Below, piece by piece: positions 22,213 to 30,219 of a stretch of 64,000 bases of DNA (its first letter is position 1; each line of letters starts with the position of its first letter). The translations under genes were made by a program, and so were the position numbers. The stretch is from Hymenobacter sediminicola. Its GTDB lineage: Bacteria; Bacteroidota; Bacteroidia; Cytophagales; Hymenobacteraceae. The stretch is from assembly GCF_014250515.1 (NCBI RefSeq), contig NZ_CP060202.1, positions 803,001-867,000 of the forward strand, in the 5' to 3' direction. Below the pieces are notes generated by a model. The model had not been told where the DNA came from. It ran no database searches and saw only the letters and a program-made list of their open reading frames with translations.

Positions 22213-22611
22213 ATGAACACAGATCCAATTGCTGACTACCTGACCCGGGTACGCAATGCCATCAAGGCAAATCACCGGGTAGTGGAAATTCCGGCCAGCA
22301 ACATCAAAAAGGAAATCACGAAGGTGCTCTACAAGAAGGGCTACATTCAGAGCTACCGTTTTGATGATGCCGCTGTACAAGGCACGATTAAAATCGCACT
22401 GAAGTACAACCCGGTTACGAAACAGCCTGCTATCACCAAACTGGAGCGTGTAAGCACGCCAGGTTTGCGTCAGTATGCTCACGTAGAAAACCTGCCTCGC
22501 GTACTGAGTGGTCTGGGTGTTGCCATCCTGTCGACTTCGAAAGGGGTGATGACGGAGAAAGAGGCGAAAGCCGAAAACGTGGGCGGCGAAGTGCTGTGCT
22601 ACGTCTACTAA
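22213..22611 (+). CDS. rpsH: 30S ribosomal protein S8
   Basis: This 132-residue S8 binds the central domain of 16S rRNA and in E. coli represses the spc operon. It begins NTDPIADYLTRVRNAIKANH, then has EIPASNIKKEITKVLYKKGY, and ends with GVMTEKEAKAENVGGEVLCYVY in parts. A GTG at 22192 is in frame, but the ATG at 22213 gives the standard N terminus. It is the first gene of a unit with its own TAnnTTTG promoter. rplF follows after 20 nt. Confidence 0.98.
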   Translation: MNTDPIADYLTRVRNAIKANHRVVEIPASNIKKEITKVLYKKGYIQSYRFDDAAVQGTIKIALKYNPVTKQPAITKLERVSTPGLRQYAHVENLPRVLSGLGVAILSTSKGVMTEKEAKAENVGGEVLCYVY

Positions 22612-22631
22612 TCTGAAAGGAAACCGAGACT

Positions 22632-23186
22632 ATGTCACGCATTGGTAAACTGCCCATCAGCCTGCCCACTAACGTGCAGATTGAAGTGAGCAACGAAAAC
22701 ACGGTAACCGTGAAGGGCCCGAAGGGTACTTTGCTGGTTCCAGTTGACCGCGACATTACTGTAGCAACCGAAGACGGTCAGCTAGTAGTTACGCGCCCAA
22801 CTGAGCAAAAGCGTCATAAAGCCATGCACGGCCTCTACCGTTCACTGTTGAACAACGCCGTAAATGGTGTTAGCAACGGTCTGGAAGAGAAGCTTGAGTT
22901 GGTAGGTGTAGGTTACAAAGCTTCTATGGCTGGTACCACACTCGAACTGTCGCTGGGCTATTCGCACAATATCTTCCTGGCTCTGCCGAAGGAAGTAACG
23001 GCTACTGCTGTAACAGAGAAAGGTAAAAACCCTATCGTTACGCTGACCAGCATTGATAAGCAGTTGCTTGGTCAGGTAGCAGCCAAAATTCGCTCGTTGC
23101 GCAAAGTTGAGCCTTACAAAGGTAAAGGCGTGCGCTTCGTGGGTGAGCAGATTCGTCGTAAGGCTGGTAAAACAGCTTCGAAATAA
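22632..23186 (+). CDS. rplF: 50S ribosomal protein L6
   Basis: This 184-residue L6 has two homologous domains next to the sarcin-ricin loop. It shows SRIGKLPISLPTNVQIEV at the start, VTVKGPKGTLLVPVDRD, and in domain two LVGVGYKASMAGTTLELSLGY. It ends with IRSLRKVEPYKGKGVRFVGE (20 residues) and a basic tail. Length is typical. rplR follows after 9 nt. Confidence 0.98.
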   Translation: MSRIGKLPISLPTNVQIEVSNENTVTVKGPKGTLLVPVDRDITVATEDGQLVVTRPTEQKRHKAMHGLYRSLLNNAVNGVSNGLEEKLELVGVGYKASMAGTTLELSLGYSHNIFLALPKEVTATAVTEKGKNPIVTLTSIDKQLLGQVAAKIRSLRKVEPYKGKGVRFVGEQIRRKAGKTASK

Positions 23187-23195
23187 CATCACACC

Positions 23196-23546
23196 ATGGC
23201 TTTCGATAAAGCAACTAGAAGAAAACGGATCCAGCGCATCATCCGCACTAAGGTGGCTGGCACGTCCGAGCGTCCACGTTTGTCGGTGTTCCGCAGCAAT
23301 ACGGGCATTTATGCTCAGATTATTGACGATACTACCGGCCGCACGCTGGCGTCTGCTTCCTCGAAGCACGTTTCGGTGGAAGGGGGCAACGGAGTCGCCC
23401 TCGCTGCCGCAGTCGGCAAAGAACTTGCTGCCCGTGCTACAGGAAAAGGAATTTCGAAAGTGGTATTTGACCGTTCCGGTTACCTCTACCACGGCCGCGT
23501 AAAATCATTGGCAGAAGGAGCCCGCGAAGGCGGCCTCAATTTCTAA
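23196..23546 (+). CDS. rplR: 50S ribosomal protein L18
   Basis: This 116-residue L18 is a 5S rRNA-binding protein. The basic N terminus ([18 protein letters not shown]) is followed by [20 protein letters not shown], a central ASASSKH strand and the C-terminal [20 protein letters not shown] (20 residues). Size and motif order are standard. rpsE starts 6 nt downstream. Confidence 0.98.
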   Translation: MAFDKATRRKRIQRIIRTKVAGTSERPRLSVFRSNTGIYAQIIDDTTGRTLASASSKHVSVEGGNGVALAAAVGKELAARATGKGISKVVFDRSGYLYHGRVKSLAEGAREGGLNF

Positions 23547-23552
23547 ATCATC

Positions 23553-24158
23553 ATGGCAGAATTTAACAACGGCCCTCGTGGTGGTAGCGGCGATAACCGT
23601 GGCGGTGGCAATGACCGTCGTGGTGGTGGCAATGACCGTCGCGGCAACGACCGTAAGGAAGAATCCCGCACCGGCGATTCCGACCTGAAAGAGAAAGTGG
23701 TTGCTATCAACCGCGTAGCCAAAGTAGTAAAAGGCGGTCGTCGCTTCAGCTTCTCGGCCATCGTAGTAGTAGGTGACGGCAACGGCACTGTAGGCTACGG
23801 CCTCGGCAAAGCCAATGAAGTAACCGACGCCATTGCCAAAGGCATTGACGACGCGAAGAAAAACCTGGTGAAGGTGCCGCTGTACAAGCATACGGTTCCC
23901 CACATTATGGAAGGCAAATACTCGGGCGGCTTCGTGCTGGTTCAGCCAGCTGCGGCTGGTACGGGTGTAATTGCTGGTGGTGCTATGCGTGCCGTGTTCG
24001 AAAGCGCTGGCATCAAAGACGTACTCGCCAAGTCTAAAGGTTCGTCGAACCCACACAATGTGGTGAAGGCTACCTTCGACGCCCTGCTGAAAATGCGCGA
24101 CCCGATGCAGATTGCACAGGCTCGTGGCATCACCCTCGCTCAAGTTTTTAACGGTTAA
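23553..24158 (+). CDS. rpsE: 30S ribosomal protein S5 with Arg/Gly-rich N-terminal extension
   Basis: The S5 core (from about residue 43) is normal: [21 protein letters not shown], then [18 protein letters not shown] and [20 protein letters not shown]5 lines the mRNA entry channel and affects decoding accuracy. In front of the core are about 40 residues of low complexity built from Gly, Arg, Asn and Asp ([29 protein letters not shown]). E. coli S5 (167 residues) lacks this. The ATG at 23553 is 6 nt after rplR, and no later ATG precedes the core, so the extension is really translated. The tail mirrors that on S3. Confidence 0.96.
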   Translation: MAEFNNGPRGGSGDNRGGGNDRRGGGNDRRGNDRKEESRTGDSDLKEKVVAINRVAKVVKGGRRFSFSAIVVVGDGNGTVGYGLGKANEVTDAIAKGIDDAKKNLVKVPLYKHTVPHIMEGKYSGGFVLVQPAAAGTGVIAGGAMRAVFESAGIKDVLAKSKGSSNPHNVVKATFDALLKMRDPMQIAQARGITLAQVFNG

Positions 24159-24164
24159 GAGACG

Positions 24165-24344
24165 ATGGCGCAGATCCAAATCAAACTTGTAAAAAGCGTT
24201 ATCGACCGCCCCGAGCGTCAGAAGCGTACTGTGCAGGCCCTTGGCCTCGGCAAAATGGGTAGCACCAAGAGCGTGGAAAACACGCCTCAGGTTGCTGGCA
24301 TGATCAAAGCCGTTCAGCACCTGTTGGAAGTAACCGAACTCTAG
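24165..24344 (+). CDS. rpmD: 50S ribosomal protein L30
   Basis: This 59-residue frame lies between rpsE and rplO, where rpmD is expected. It reads AQIQIKLVKSVIDRPERQKR, followed by LGLGKMGSTKSVENTPQVAG and an amphipathic last helix. These are L30 hallmarks (IKLVKS, R-KQR-T, LGL-K, NTP-V-GMI). L30 binds domain II of 23S rRNA. Start and stop are separated from its neighbours by 6 nt and 13 nt. Confidence 0.97.
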   Translation: MAQIQIKLVKSVIDRPERQKRTVQALGLGKMGSTKSVENTPQVAGMIKAVQHLLEVTEL

Positions 24345-24357
24345 GAATCTCCCGAAA

Positions 24358-24801
24358 ATGAATCTCAGCAATCTCAAACCTGCCGTAGGCTCTACCCGCA
24401 ATGTCAAGCGCATTGGTCGTGGTACGGGTTCCGGCCGTGGCGGCACTTCGACGCGTGGCCACAAAGGTGCCAAGTCCCGTTCGGGTTACTCCAAGAAATC
24501 GGGCTTCGAAGGTGGTCAAATGCCACTGCAGCGCCGTGTACCAAAATTCGGCTTCAAAAACATCAATCGGGTAGAGTATAAAGCTGTCAATCTTGACGTA
24601 CTGGCTGCTCTCACTGAAGGTGGCATAACGACGCTGGATAATGCGTTCTTTGTGAATGCTGGTCTGGCTTCTAAAAGCGCTAAAATTAAAGTTCTGGGCC
24701 GTGGTGAAATCACTACGGCACTAGAAGTACATGCCCATGCCTTCTCGAAATCGGCTGTTGAAGCTATTGAGAAAGCAGGTGGTAAAGCAGTGACGCTGTA
24801 A
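24358..24801 (+). CDS. rplO: 50S ribosomal protein L15
   Basis: This 147-residue L15 is a late 50S assembly protein. The unstructured N-terminal arm shows MNLSNLKPAVGSTRNVKRIG and GTGSGRGGTSTRGHKGAKSR, and then FEGGQMPLQRRVPKFGFKN. The C-terminal globular domain ends ...AFSKSAVEAIEKAGGKAVTL in parts. It is normal in length, and secY begins 12 nt later, the usual order. Confidence 0.97.
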   Translation: MNLSNLKPAVGSTRNVKRIGRGTGSGRGGTSTRGHKGAKSRSGYSKKSGFEGGQMPLQRRVPKFGFKNINRVEYKAVNLDVLAALTEGGITTLDNAFFVNAGLASKSAKIKVLGRGEITTALEVHAHAFSKSAVEAIEKAGGKAVTL

Positions 24802-24813
24802 GTATTTGTGGCG

Positions 24814-26133
24814 ATGAAAAAGTTTATCGAAACGATAAAGAACATTTTTGCGATTGAAGATCTGCGTATGCGGATCTTCAACACGCTTTTTTTCATTGCC
24901 ATCTACCGGTTGGGGTCTTTTGTGGTGCTGCCGGGCGTCGATGCTACCCGTTTGAAAAGCGGGGGAGCATCTGGGGTGTTCGGTATTCTGGATACTCTGC
25001 TTGGCGGTGCATTCAGCAATGCTTCCATCTTTGCGTTGGGCATCATGCCTTACATCTCGGCTTCTATTGTACTCCAACTGCTAACTATTGCAGTTCCGTA
25101 TTTCCAGAAGCTACAGAAAGAAGGAGAATCAGGCCGCAAGAAGATTAACCAGTACACGCGCATTCTCACAATTCCGATTGTGATGGCGCAGTCGGTTGGC
25201 TTCATTGCTACCATCAACGCGGATGCTATTATGGCTCCGGGCACGTTCTTCACGATTTCCACAATGCTGATCATTACAGCTGGCACACTCTTTTGCATGT
25301 GGCTAGGTGAGAAAATCACGGATAAAGGTATCGGAAACGGTATCTCCATGATTATCATGATTGGGATTGTGTCGCGCCTACCCGGTGCTATTATCGGCGA
25401 GGCTGCTGCCAAGGGCATGCGAGGCTCACTGATTTTCCTGATTGAACTGGTAGTACTGTTCCTCGTGGTAATGGCCGTTATTGTCCTGACGCAGGCTGTT
25501 CGCCGGATTCCGGTACAGTATGCGAAGCAGGTAGGTAGTACTGCCCAGCTAAATGCTCAGCGGCAGTTCATTCCCATGAAAGTGAATGCAGCAGGTGTTA
25601 TGCCTATCATTTTCGCTCAGTCACTTATGTTCGTGCCAGCTATTTTGGCTTCGGTGTGGCAAAATGACAGCGATGTGGCAAGCTACATTGGAGTGAAGTT
25701 TTCGGACTACACTTCATGGCAATACAACGCTGTATTTGCTCTGCTCATCATTGTGTTCACCTACTTCTATACAGCCATCAGCGTTAATCCTAACCAGATT
25801 GCTGATGATTTGAAACGGAGTGGTGGTTTCGTACCCGGTGTTAAGCCAGGTCGCGACACCTCAGAGCATATTGACGAGATTCTAACTCGCATTACCCTTC
25901 CTGGTGCGGTGGCTTTGGCCCTAATTGCCATCTTCCCTGCATTGGCGTTACTCGGTGGTGTTACGCGTCCGTTCTCGGCTTTCTACGGTGGTACTTCGCT
26001 TATCATCATGGTAGGTGTAGTATTGGATACGCTGAATCAGGTGGAAAGCTACCTGCTGATGCGTCACTATGATGGCATGATGAAAACCGGCAAAGTACGT
26101 GGCCGTTCGCAAAACATTGCAATGGCTTCGTAA
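24814..26133 (+). CDS. secY: protein translocase subunit SecY
   Basis: This 439-residue protein is the channel subunit of the Sec translocase in the cytoplasmic membrane. It partners with SecE/SecG (not in this window) and the SecA encoded at 53.1 kb. Ten hydrophobic segments can be followed. The plug region is GGAFSNASIFALGIMPYISAS (in parts), and conserved cytoplasmic motifs include RIPVQYAKQ and GFVPGVKPG. The ATG at 24814 (MKKFIETIKNIF) is preferred over a GTG two codons upstream. It lies 12 nt after rplO and 6 nt before map. Confidence 0.98.
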   Translation: MKKFIETIKNIFAIEDLRMRIFNTLFFIAIYRLGSFVVLPGVDATRLKSGGASGVFGILDTLLGGAFSNASIFALGIMPYISASIVLQLLTIAVPYFQKLQKEGESGRKKINQYTRILTIPIVMAQSVGFIATINADAIMAPGTFFTISTMLIITAGTLFCMWLGEKITDKGIGNGISMIIMIGIVSRLPGAIIGEAAAKGMRGSLIFLIELVVLFLVVMAVIVLTQAVRRIPVQYAKQVGSTAQLNAQRQFIPMKVNAAGVMPIIFAQSLMFVPAILASVWQNDSDVASYIGVKFSDYTSWQYNAVFALLIIVFTYFYTAISVNPNQIADDLKRSGGFVPGVKPGRDTSEHIDEILTRITLPGAVALALIAIFPALALLGGVTRPFSAFYGGTSLIIMVGVVLDTLNQVESYLLMRHYDGMMKTGKVRGRSQNIAMAS

Positions 26134-26139
26134 GCAGCT

Positions 26140-26910
26140 ATGCTAGTTTACAAAACCGAAGAAGAAATCGAATTCATGCGTGCCAGTGCGAAAGTATTGG
26201 CCCAAGCCCACGGAGAAGTGGCCAGCATGATCCGAGAAGGAATTACAACGCGAGAGCTGGATCAGCGCGCTGAGGAATTCATTCGGGACCATGGTGGGTC
26301 ACCATCATTCAAAGGGTACAATGGATTCGAATATAGCCTCTGTATCTCTCCTAATGCGGTAGTGGTACACGGCTTTCCTAGCGACTATACACTGAAAAGT
26401 GGTGACGTCGTTTCGGTTGATTGCGGAGTTCTACTCAATGGCTATCATGCCGACAGTGCTTACACTTATCCGATTGGAGAAGTTGCACCAGAGGTATTAC
26501 AGTTATTAGAGGAAACTAAAAAGTCGCTGTATCTCGGTATCGAGCAGGCAGTGGCAGGCAATCGGATGGGTGACGTCAGCTACGCCATTCAGAACCATGT
26601 TGAAAAGCAAGGCTACGGAGTGGTGAGGGAGCTAGTCGGCCACGGAATTGGCAAGAAGCTGCACGAGCGGCCGGATGTACCGAACTACGGTAAACGTGGT
26701 TCAGGGCTGAAGCTGCAAACAGGGCTCACACTTGCCATTGAGCCTATGGTGAATCTGGGAACAAAGAATGTGGTTCAGGAAAAGGATGGTTGGACTATCC
26801 GTACCAAAGACTTCAAACCTTCTGCCCACTTTGAGCACACAGTAGTAGTACGAAAAGACAAGGCGGAAATCCTTACCTCTTTCGAATACATAGAAAAAGC
26901 CTTACAGTAG
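26140..26910 (+). CDS. map: methionine aminopeptidase, type I
   Basis: This 256-residue enzyme removes the initiator methionine from nascent proteins. All metal ligands of the pita-bread fold can be seen: the aspartates in [19 protein letters not shown], the histidine in [12 protein letters not shown], and the glutamates in AIEPMVNLG and HFEHTVVV. The substrate-side histidine lies in [11 protein letters not shown]. There is no N-terminal zinc extension, so it is the type Ia form. The position between secY and infA, with adk missing, is the usual Bacteroidota arrangement. Confidence 0.97.
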   Translation: MLVYKTEEEIEFMRASAKVLAQAHGEVASMIREGITTRELDQRAEEFIRDHGGSPSFKGYNGFEYSLCISPNAVVVHGFPSDYTLKSGDVVSVDCGVLLNGYHADSAYTYPIGEVAPEVLQLLEETKKSLYLGIEQAVAGNRMGDVSYAIQNHVEKQGYGVVRELVGHGIGKKLHERPDVPNYGKRGSGLKLQTGLTLAIEPMVNLGTKNVVQEKDGWTIRTKDFKPSAHFEHTVVVRKDKAEILTSFEYIEKALQ

Positions 26911-26914
26911 CCAT

Positions 26915-27133
26915 ATGGCCAAACAAACTTCCATTGAGCAGGACGGAGTCATCCTGGAAGCCCTTTCCAACGCCATGTTCCGTGTGGAGCTGGAGAACGG
27001 TCACCAGTTGATTGCCCACATTTCGGGCAAGATGCGGATGCACTACATCAAGATTCTGCCGGGAGATAAGGTAAAGTTGGAAATGTCGCCCTACGATCTG
27101 TCGAAGGGACGAATTGTGTACCGTTACAAATAA
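26915..27133 (+). CDS. infA: translation initiation factor IF-1
   Basis: This 72-residue OB-fold factor binds the A site of the 30S subunit during initiation. It is conserved along its length: [40 protein letters not shown] and the C-terminal [16 protein letters not shown]. It starts 4 nt after map and is followed after 9 nt by rpmJ. Confidence 0.98.
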   Translation: MAKQTSIEQDGVILEALSNAMFRVELENGHQLIAHISGKMRMHYIKILPGDKVKLEMSPYDLSKGRIVYRYK

Positions 27134-27142
27134 CCCGACGAC

Positions 27143-27259
27143 ATGAAAGTCAAAGCGTCCGTCAAGAAACGTAGCGTTGATTGCAAAATCATCCGCCGCA
27201 AAGGCAAACTCTACGTCATCAACAAAAAGAACCCGCGCTACAAACAGCGTCAAGGGTAG
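27143..27259 (+). CDS. rpmJ: 50S ribosomal protein L36, zinc-free form
   Basis: This 38-residue frame reads [20 protein letters not shown] followed by [18 protein letters not shown]. That is L36, one of the smallest ribosomal proteins, bound near the L7/L12 stalk base. Of the four zinc ligands in the C+ form (positions 11, 14, 27 and 33) only Cys14 remains; the others are Ser, Asn and Tyr. It cannot bind zinc in the usual way. Place and spacing (9 nt after infA, 27 nt before rpsM) are standard. Confidence 0.97.
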   Translation: MKVKASVKKRSVDCKIIRRKGKLYVINKKNPRYKQRQG

Positions 27260-27286
27260 TAGCACCAGACTTTTTTAAAAAAGCAC

Positions 27287-27664
27287 ATGGCTCGTATTGC
27301 AGGGGTAGATATCCCAGACAACAAGCGCGGCGAAATCGCGCTGACCTACATTTTCGGCATTGGCCGTCCTTCTGCTCAGCAGATCCTCACCAAAGCAGGC
27401 GTTGACCTGAACAAGAAGGTGAAGGATTGGACTGAAGCTGAAGCCGGCGAAATCCGTAGCGTAATTGCTGCCGAATTCAAAACCGAAGGTGTGCTGCGCT
27501 CAGAAGTGCAGCTGAACATCAAGCGCCTCATGGACATCGGTTGCTACCGGGGTCTGCGTCACCGCAAAGGTCTGCCAGTTCGTGGTCAGCGCACCAAGAA
27601 CAACTCGCGTACCCGCAAGGGTAAGCGTAAGACCGTTGCTGGCAAGAAAAAGGCTACTAAATAA
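27287..27664 (+). CDS. rpsM: 30S ribosomal protein S13
   Basis: This 125-residue S13 contacts the P-site tRNA and bridges to the 50S subunit. It shows [52 protein letters not shown] (20 residues) and [13 protein letters not shown], then a Lys-rich end. Length matches other Bacteroidota. The 79-nt gap to rpsK contains a 14-bp hairpin. Confidence 0.98.
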   Translation: MARIAGVDIPDNKRGEIALTYIFGIGRPSAQQILTKAGVDLNKKVKDWTEAEAGEIRSVIAAEFKTEGVLRSEVQLNIKRLMDIGCYRGLRHRKGLPVRGQRTKNNSRTRKGKRKTVAGKKKATK

Positions 27665-27679
27665 CCCGTAGTGGGAATC

Positions 27680-27712
27680 GTTGCCTGCTCTGATACGTTC
27701 AGGGCAGGCAAC
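27680..27712 (+). promoter_or_regulatory. hairpin between rpsM and rpsK
   Basis: Arms 27680-27693 and 27699-27712 pair over 14 bp (one T-G) with loop TACGT. No T run follows directly, so it is not a simple terminator. It lies 31 nt upstream of the rpsK start codon and may stabilise or regulate the mRNA; the role is inferred. Confidence 0.5.
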
Positions 27713-27743
27713 AACACCTCCCGCATATTTTTGCGATAACCAA

Positions 27744-28136
27744 ATGGCACAAAAGAGAAAAGACAAAGCCAAGAAGCGCGTTGTCGTTGTCGAGCCGGTA
27801 GGCCAGGTTCACATCAAGGCCTCGTTCAACAACATCATCATTTCCATCACCAACAACAATGGCCAGGTTATTTCCTGGGCTTCGGCTGGTAAGATGGGTT
27901 TCCGCGGCTCCAAGAAGAACACGCCTTACGCTGCTCAGATGGCTGCTACCGATTGCGGTAAAGTAGCTCATGACTTAGGCATGCGCAAAGCTGAGGTGTT
28001 CGTGAAGGGCCCGGGCGCAGGCCGCGAGTCGGCTATTCGTACGCTGGGTAACGTGGGTATTGAGGTAACGACCATCAAGGACGTGACGCCGCTGCCCCAT
28101 AACGGCTGCCGTCCTCCCAAACGTCGTCGCGTTTAG
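27744..28136 (+). CDS. rpsK: 30S ribosomal protein S11
   Basis: This 130-residue S11 forms the platform of the 30S subunit near the mRNA exit. It has [20 protein letters not shown] (20 residues), [20 protein letters not shown] and the C-terminal [18 protein letters not shown]. An upstream in-frame ATG would add 21 residues across the hairpin region. The ATG at 27744 ([11 protein letters not shown]) gives the normal start. After it comes the 128-nt structured gap before rpsD. Confidence 0.98.
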   Translation: MAQKRKDKAKKRVVVVEPVGQVHIKASFNNIIISITNNNGQVISWASAGKMGFRGSKKNTPYAAQMAATDCGKVAHDLGMRKAEVFVKGPGAGRESAIRTLGNVGIEVTTIKDVTPLPHNGCRPPKRRRV

Positions 28137-28140
28137 TTTA

Positions 28141-28238
28141 TTGAACAGGCTGGCTCTGCCGGCCACCGGTGTCGGGTTTCTGATGCGCCTTTTCACCCCT
28201 GCAAGGTGCGCCTCCGGAGCCCGACACGCGCGGTTCAA
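28141..28238 (+). ncRNA. three-way-junction RNA upstream of rpsD (candidate S4 autoregulatory leader)
   Basis: The whole rpsK-rpsD gap folds on itself. P1 is TTGAAC (28141-28146) with GTTCAA (28233-28238). P2 is a 7-bp hairpin, 28148-28154/28158-28164, loop TCT. P3 is 28169-28180 with 28216-28227, 12 bp including GTGTCGGG/CCCGACAC. P3 encloses P3b, GCGC at 28185-28188 with GCGC at 28208-28211, plus the adjoining CTT/AAG with a small bulge. It starts 4 nt after the rpsK stop and ends 26 nt before the rpsD ATG. S4 represses its own mRNA in E. coli and B. subtilis; extension to this element is inference. Confidence 0.6.
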
Positions 28239-28264
28239 CCCCCTCAACACTCAACAACCCCGAA

Positions 28265-28870
28265 ATGGCACGTTATACTGGTCCTAAAACCAAGATTGCC
28301 CGTCGCTTCAATGAGCCGATCTTCGGCCCAAGCAAGGCACTCACCAAGAAAGCATATCCCCCCGGCCAGCACGGCCGTGGCCGTCGTAAGAAGCAGAGCG
28401 AGTACGCTGTCCAGCTGATGGAGAAGCAGAAAGTGAAGTACATGTACGGCGTACTGGAAAAGCAATTTGAGAACCTGTTCCACAAAGCTGCTACGCTGCC
28501 CGGCATTACCGGCGACAACTTGCTGGCCTTGCTGGAGTCGCGCCTCGACAACACGGTGTACCGTTTGGGCATTGCCCCAACGCGCCGGGCTGCTCGTCAG
28601 CTCGTTCTGCATAAGCACATCACCGTTAACGGTGACGTGGTAAACATTGCTTCGTACAAACTGCGTGCTGGCGACGTTGTGGCCGTTCGTGAAAAGTCGA
28701 AGTCGCTGGAAGCTATTACCACGAGCCTAAGCGCCCGCAACGCGCGTGCTTTCTCGTGGCTGGAGTGGGACGGCAAAGACATGGTGGGCAAATTCATCAG
28801 TGCCCCCTCGCGTGACCTGATTCCGGAGAAAATCACGGAACAGCTCATCGTCGAGCTTTACTCGAAGTAA
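28265..28870 (+). CDS. rpsD: 30S ribosomal protein S4, zinc-free form
   Basis: This 201-residue S4 is a primary 16S rRNA-binding protein and mRNA-entry protein. It has [20 protein letters not shown] (20 residues), [20 protein letters not shown] (20 residues), the S4 RNA-binding domain with [20 protein letters not shown] (20 residues) and [13 protein letters not shown]. There is no cysteine in the N-terminal arm, so it is the zinc-free form. It is preceded by a three-way-junction RNA and followed by a strong terminator; rpoA, normally in the same operon, lies beyond that. Confidence 0.98.
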   Translation: MARYTGPKTKIARRFNEPIFGPSKALTKKAYPPGQHGRGRRKKQSEYAVQLMEKQKVKYMYGVLEKQFENLFHKAATLPGITGDNLLALLESRLDNTVYRLGIAPTRRAARQLVLHKHITVNGDVVNIASYKLRAGDVVAVREKSKSLEAITTSLSARNARAFSWLEWDGKDMVGKFISAPSRDLIPEKITEQLIVELYSK

Positions 28871-28874
28871 TAAT

Positions 28875-28904
28875 AAGAACGGCCCGGACGCCCGGGCCGT
28901 TCTT
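28875..28904 (+). terminator. intrinsic terminator after rpsD
   Basis: A perfect 13-bp stem (28875-28887/28892-28904) with loop ACGC starts 4 nt after the rpsD stop. The 3' side ends in TTCTT and then CTGCTTCGACTTTTT, so the U tract is imperfect. It separates rpsD from rpoA. Confidence 0.75.
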
Positions 28905-28930
28905 CTGCTTCGACTTTTTAAAAGGATTCA

Positions 28931-28997
28931 GGTATTGGGTAATGGGTATCAAGACACTCTGAGAGGTCTTTTTACTCACTACCCATTACTCAATACT
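28931..28997 (+). repeat. 67-nt inverted repeat in the rpoA leader
   Basis: Arms 28931-28948 and 28980-28997 pair over 18 bp, with only G-T mismatches. Inside, 28951-28955/28966-28970 and 28957-28959/28963-28965 continue the stem to a 3-nt loop. The arms contain GGTATTGGGTAATGGGTA-type sequence. Its right end lies 16 nt before the rpoA ATG. It may be a translational control hairpin or a dispersed palindromic repeat; a second copy was not found in this window. Confidence 0.6.
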
Positions 28998-29013
28998 AAA
29001 AACCGCCCCACTT

Positions 29014-30003
29014 ATGTCAATCTTAGCTTTTCAAATGCCGGAGAAGGTGGTAATGGAGAAATCCGACGACTTCTACGGAACGTTTGAATTTAAACCGCTG
29101 GAGAAAGGCTACGGCGTCACGATCGGCAACGCTTTGCGCCGCATCCTGCTGTCGTCGCTGGAGGGCTATGCCATCACGTCGGTTCGCACCAGCAGCGTAC
29201 TGCACGAGTTCATGACCATCGAAGGTGTGATTGAGGACATGTCCGAAATCATTCTCAACCTGAAGCAAGTGCGCTTCAAAAAGGTGAGCGACGCCATCGA
29301 GGACAAAATCACGGTGCGCATTAAGGGTCAGGAAACCTTCACGGCTGGCGACATTAGCAAATTCACTAATGGCTTCCAGGTGCTAAACCCGGACCTAGTG
29401 ATTTGCCACGTGGACGCCAACACCGAGCTGGAATTCGAATTCACGATCCAGAAAGGCCGTGGCTACGTTCCTGCAGAGGAAAACAAGCCTGCCGATCAGG
29501 TTTTCGGTCAGATTGCCATCGATGCCATTTTCACGCCAATCAAAAACGTGAAGTACAGCATTGAAAACACTCGTGTTGAGCAGAAGACCGATTACGAGAA
29601 GCTTCTCATCGAGATTCACACGGACGGTTCTATCCACCCGGAGGATGCGCTGAAAGGTGCCGCCAATATCCTGATTCAACACTTCATGCTGTTCTCCGAC
29701 AGCACCATGACTTTCGAAACAGCCAAGGCTGAAGAAGAGGAAACGGTAGACGAGGAGACGCTGCACATGCGCAAAGTTCTGAAAACGCCACTGGCGGATA
29801 TGGACCTGAGCGTACGTGCGTACAACTGCCTCAAGGCTGCCGACATCAAAACCCTCGGTGATTTGGTGCAGCTGGACATGGCGGATATGATGAAGTTCCG
29901 CAACTTCGGCAAGAAGTCGCTCACCGAGCTGGAAAACCTTGTAGAAGAGAAAGGCCTGAACTTCGGCATGGATCTGAGCAAGTATAAGCTCGACGAAGAA
30001 TAG
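29014..30003 (+). CDS. rpoA: DNA-directed RNA polymerase subunit alpha
   Basis: The 329-residue alpha subunit forms the dimer on which beta and beta' assemble. The N-terminal domain carries [20 protein letters not shown] (20 residues) and [12 protein letters not shown]. The linker is acidic ([11 protein letters not shown]). The C-terminal DNA-binding domain shows [20 protein letters not shown] (20 residues), [20 protein letters not shown] (20 residues) and [19 protein letters not shown]. It is complete and of normal length. It lies 143 nt after rpsD, beyond a terminator and an inverted repeat, and is followed by its own terminator. Confidence 0.99.
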   Translation: MSILAFQMPEKVVMEKSDDFYGTFEFKPLEKGYGVTIGNALRRILLSSLEGYAITSVRTSSVLHEFMTIEGVIEDMSEIILNLKQVRFKKVSDAIEDKITVRIKGQETFTAGDISKFTNGFQVLNPDLVICHVDANTELEFEFTIQKGRGYVPAEENKPADQVFGQIAIDAIFTPIKNVKYSIENTRVEQKTDYEKLLIEIHTDGSIHPEDALKGAANILIQHFMLFSDSTMTFETAKAEEEETVDEETLHMRKVLKTPLADMDLSVRAYNCLKAADIKTLGDLVQLDMADMMKFRNFGKKSLTELENLVEEKGLNFGMDLSKYKLDEE

Positions 30004-30010
30004 ATAGGAG

Positions 30011-30075
30011 CATGAAAATGTGCTGAATGTGGTTGATGTGCTAGGCACATATTCCACTTCAGCACATTTTTTATG
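30011..30075 (+). terminator. terminator between rpoA and rplQ
   Basis: A long stem, AAAATGTGCTGAATGTGG against CCACTTCAGCACATTTT (one bulge), runs from about 30014 to 30070. It is flanked by CAT/ATG pairing and encloses an inner TGTGC-TAG-GCACA hairpin. TTTTTT is at the 3' side. It isolates rplQ from rpoA. Confidence 0.8.
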
Positions 30076-30088
30076 CCTGTACATTCTG

Positions 30089-30096
30089 TACCTTTG
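30089..30096 (+). promoter_or_regulatory. -7 element of the rplQ promoter
   Basis: TACCTTTG matches TAnnTTTG and is followed by CACTCC, as in the rplC promoter (TTTGCACTCC). The predicted leader of about 120 nt contains a stem near 30161-30186 (GAAAGGTGCT against AGCAGCTTTT, one mismatch). A -33 TTTG is not evident. Confidence 0.65.
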
Positions 30097-30219
30097 CACT
30101 CCATTTTCATACTTTCATAACCAGTGAGCCCGAAGGGGCGACGGTTCTAATGAGAAAGGTGCTTCATAGCAGCTTTTCCGCCGTGGTCGTCGTCCGCAAG
30201 TTCACACATCTTCTTTTTT

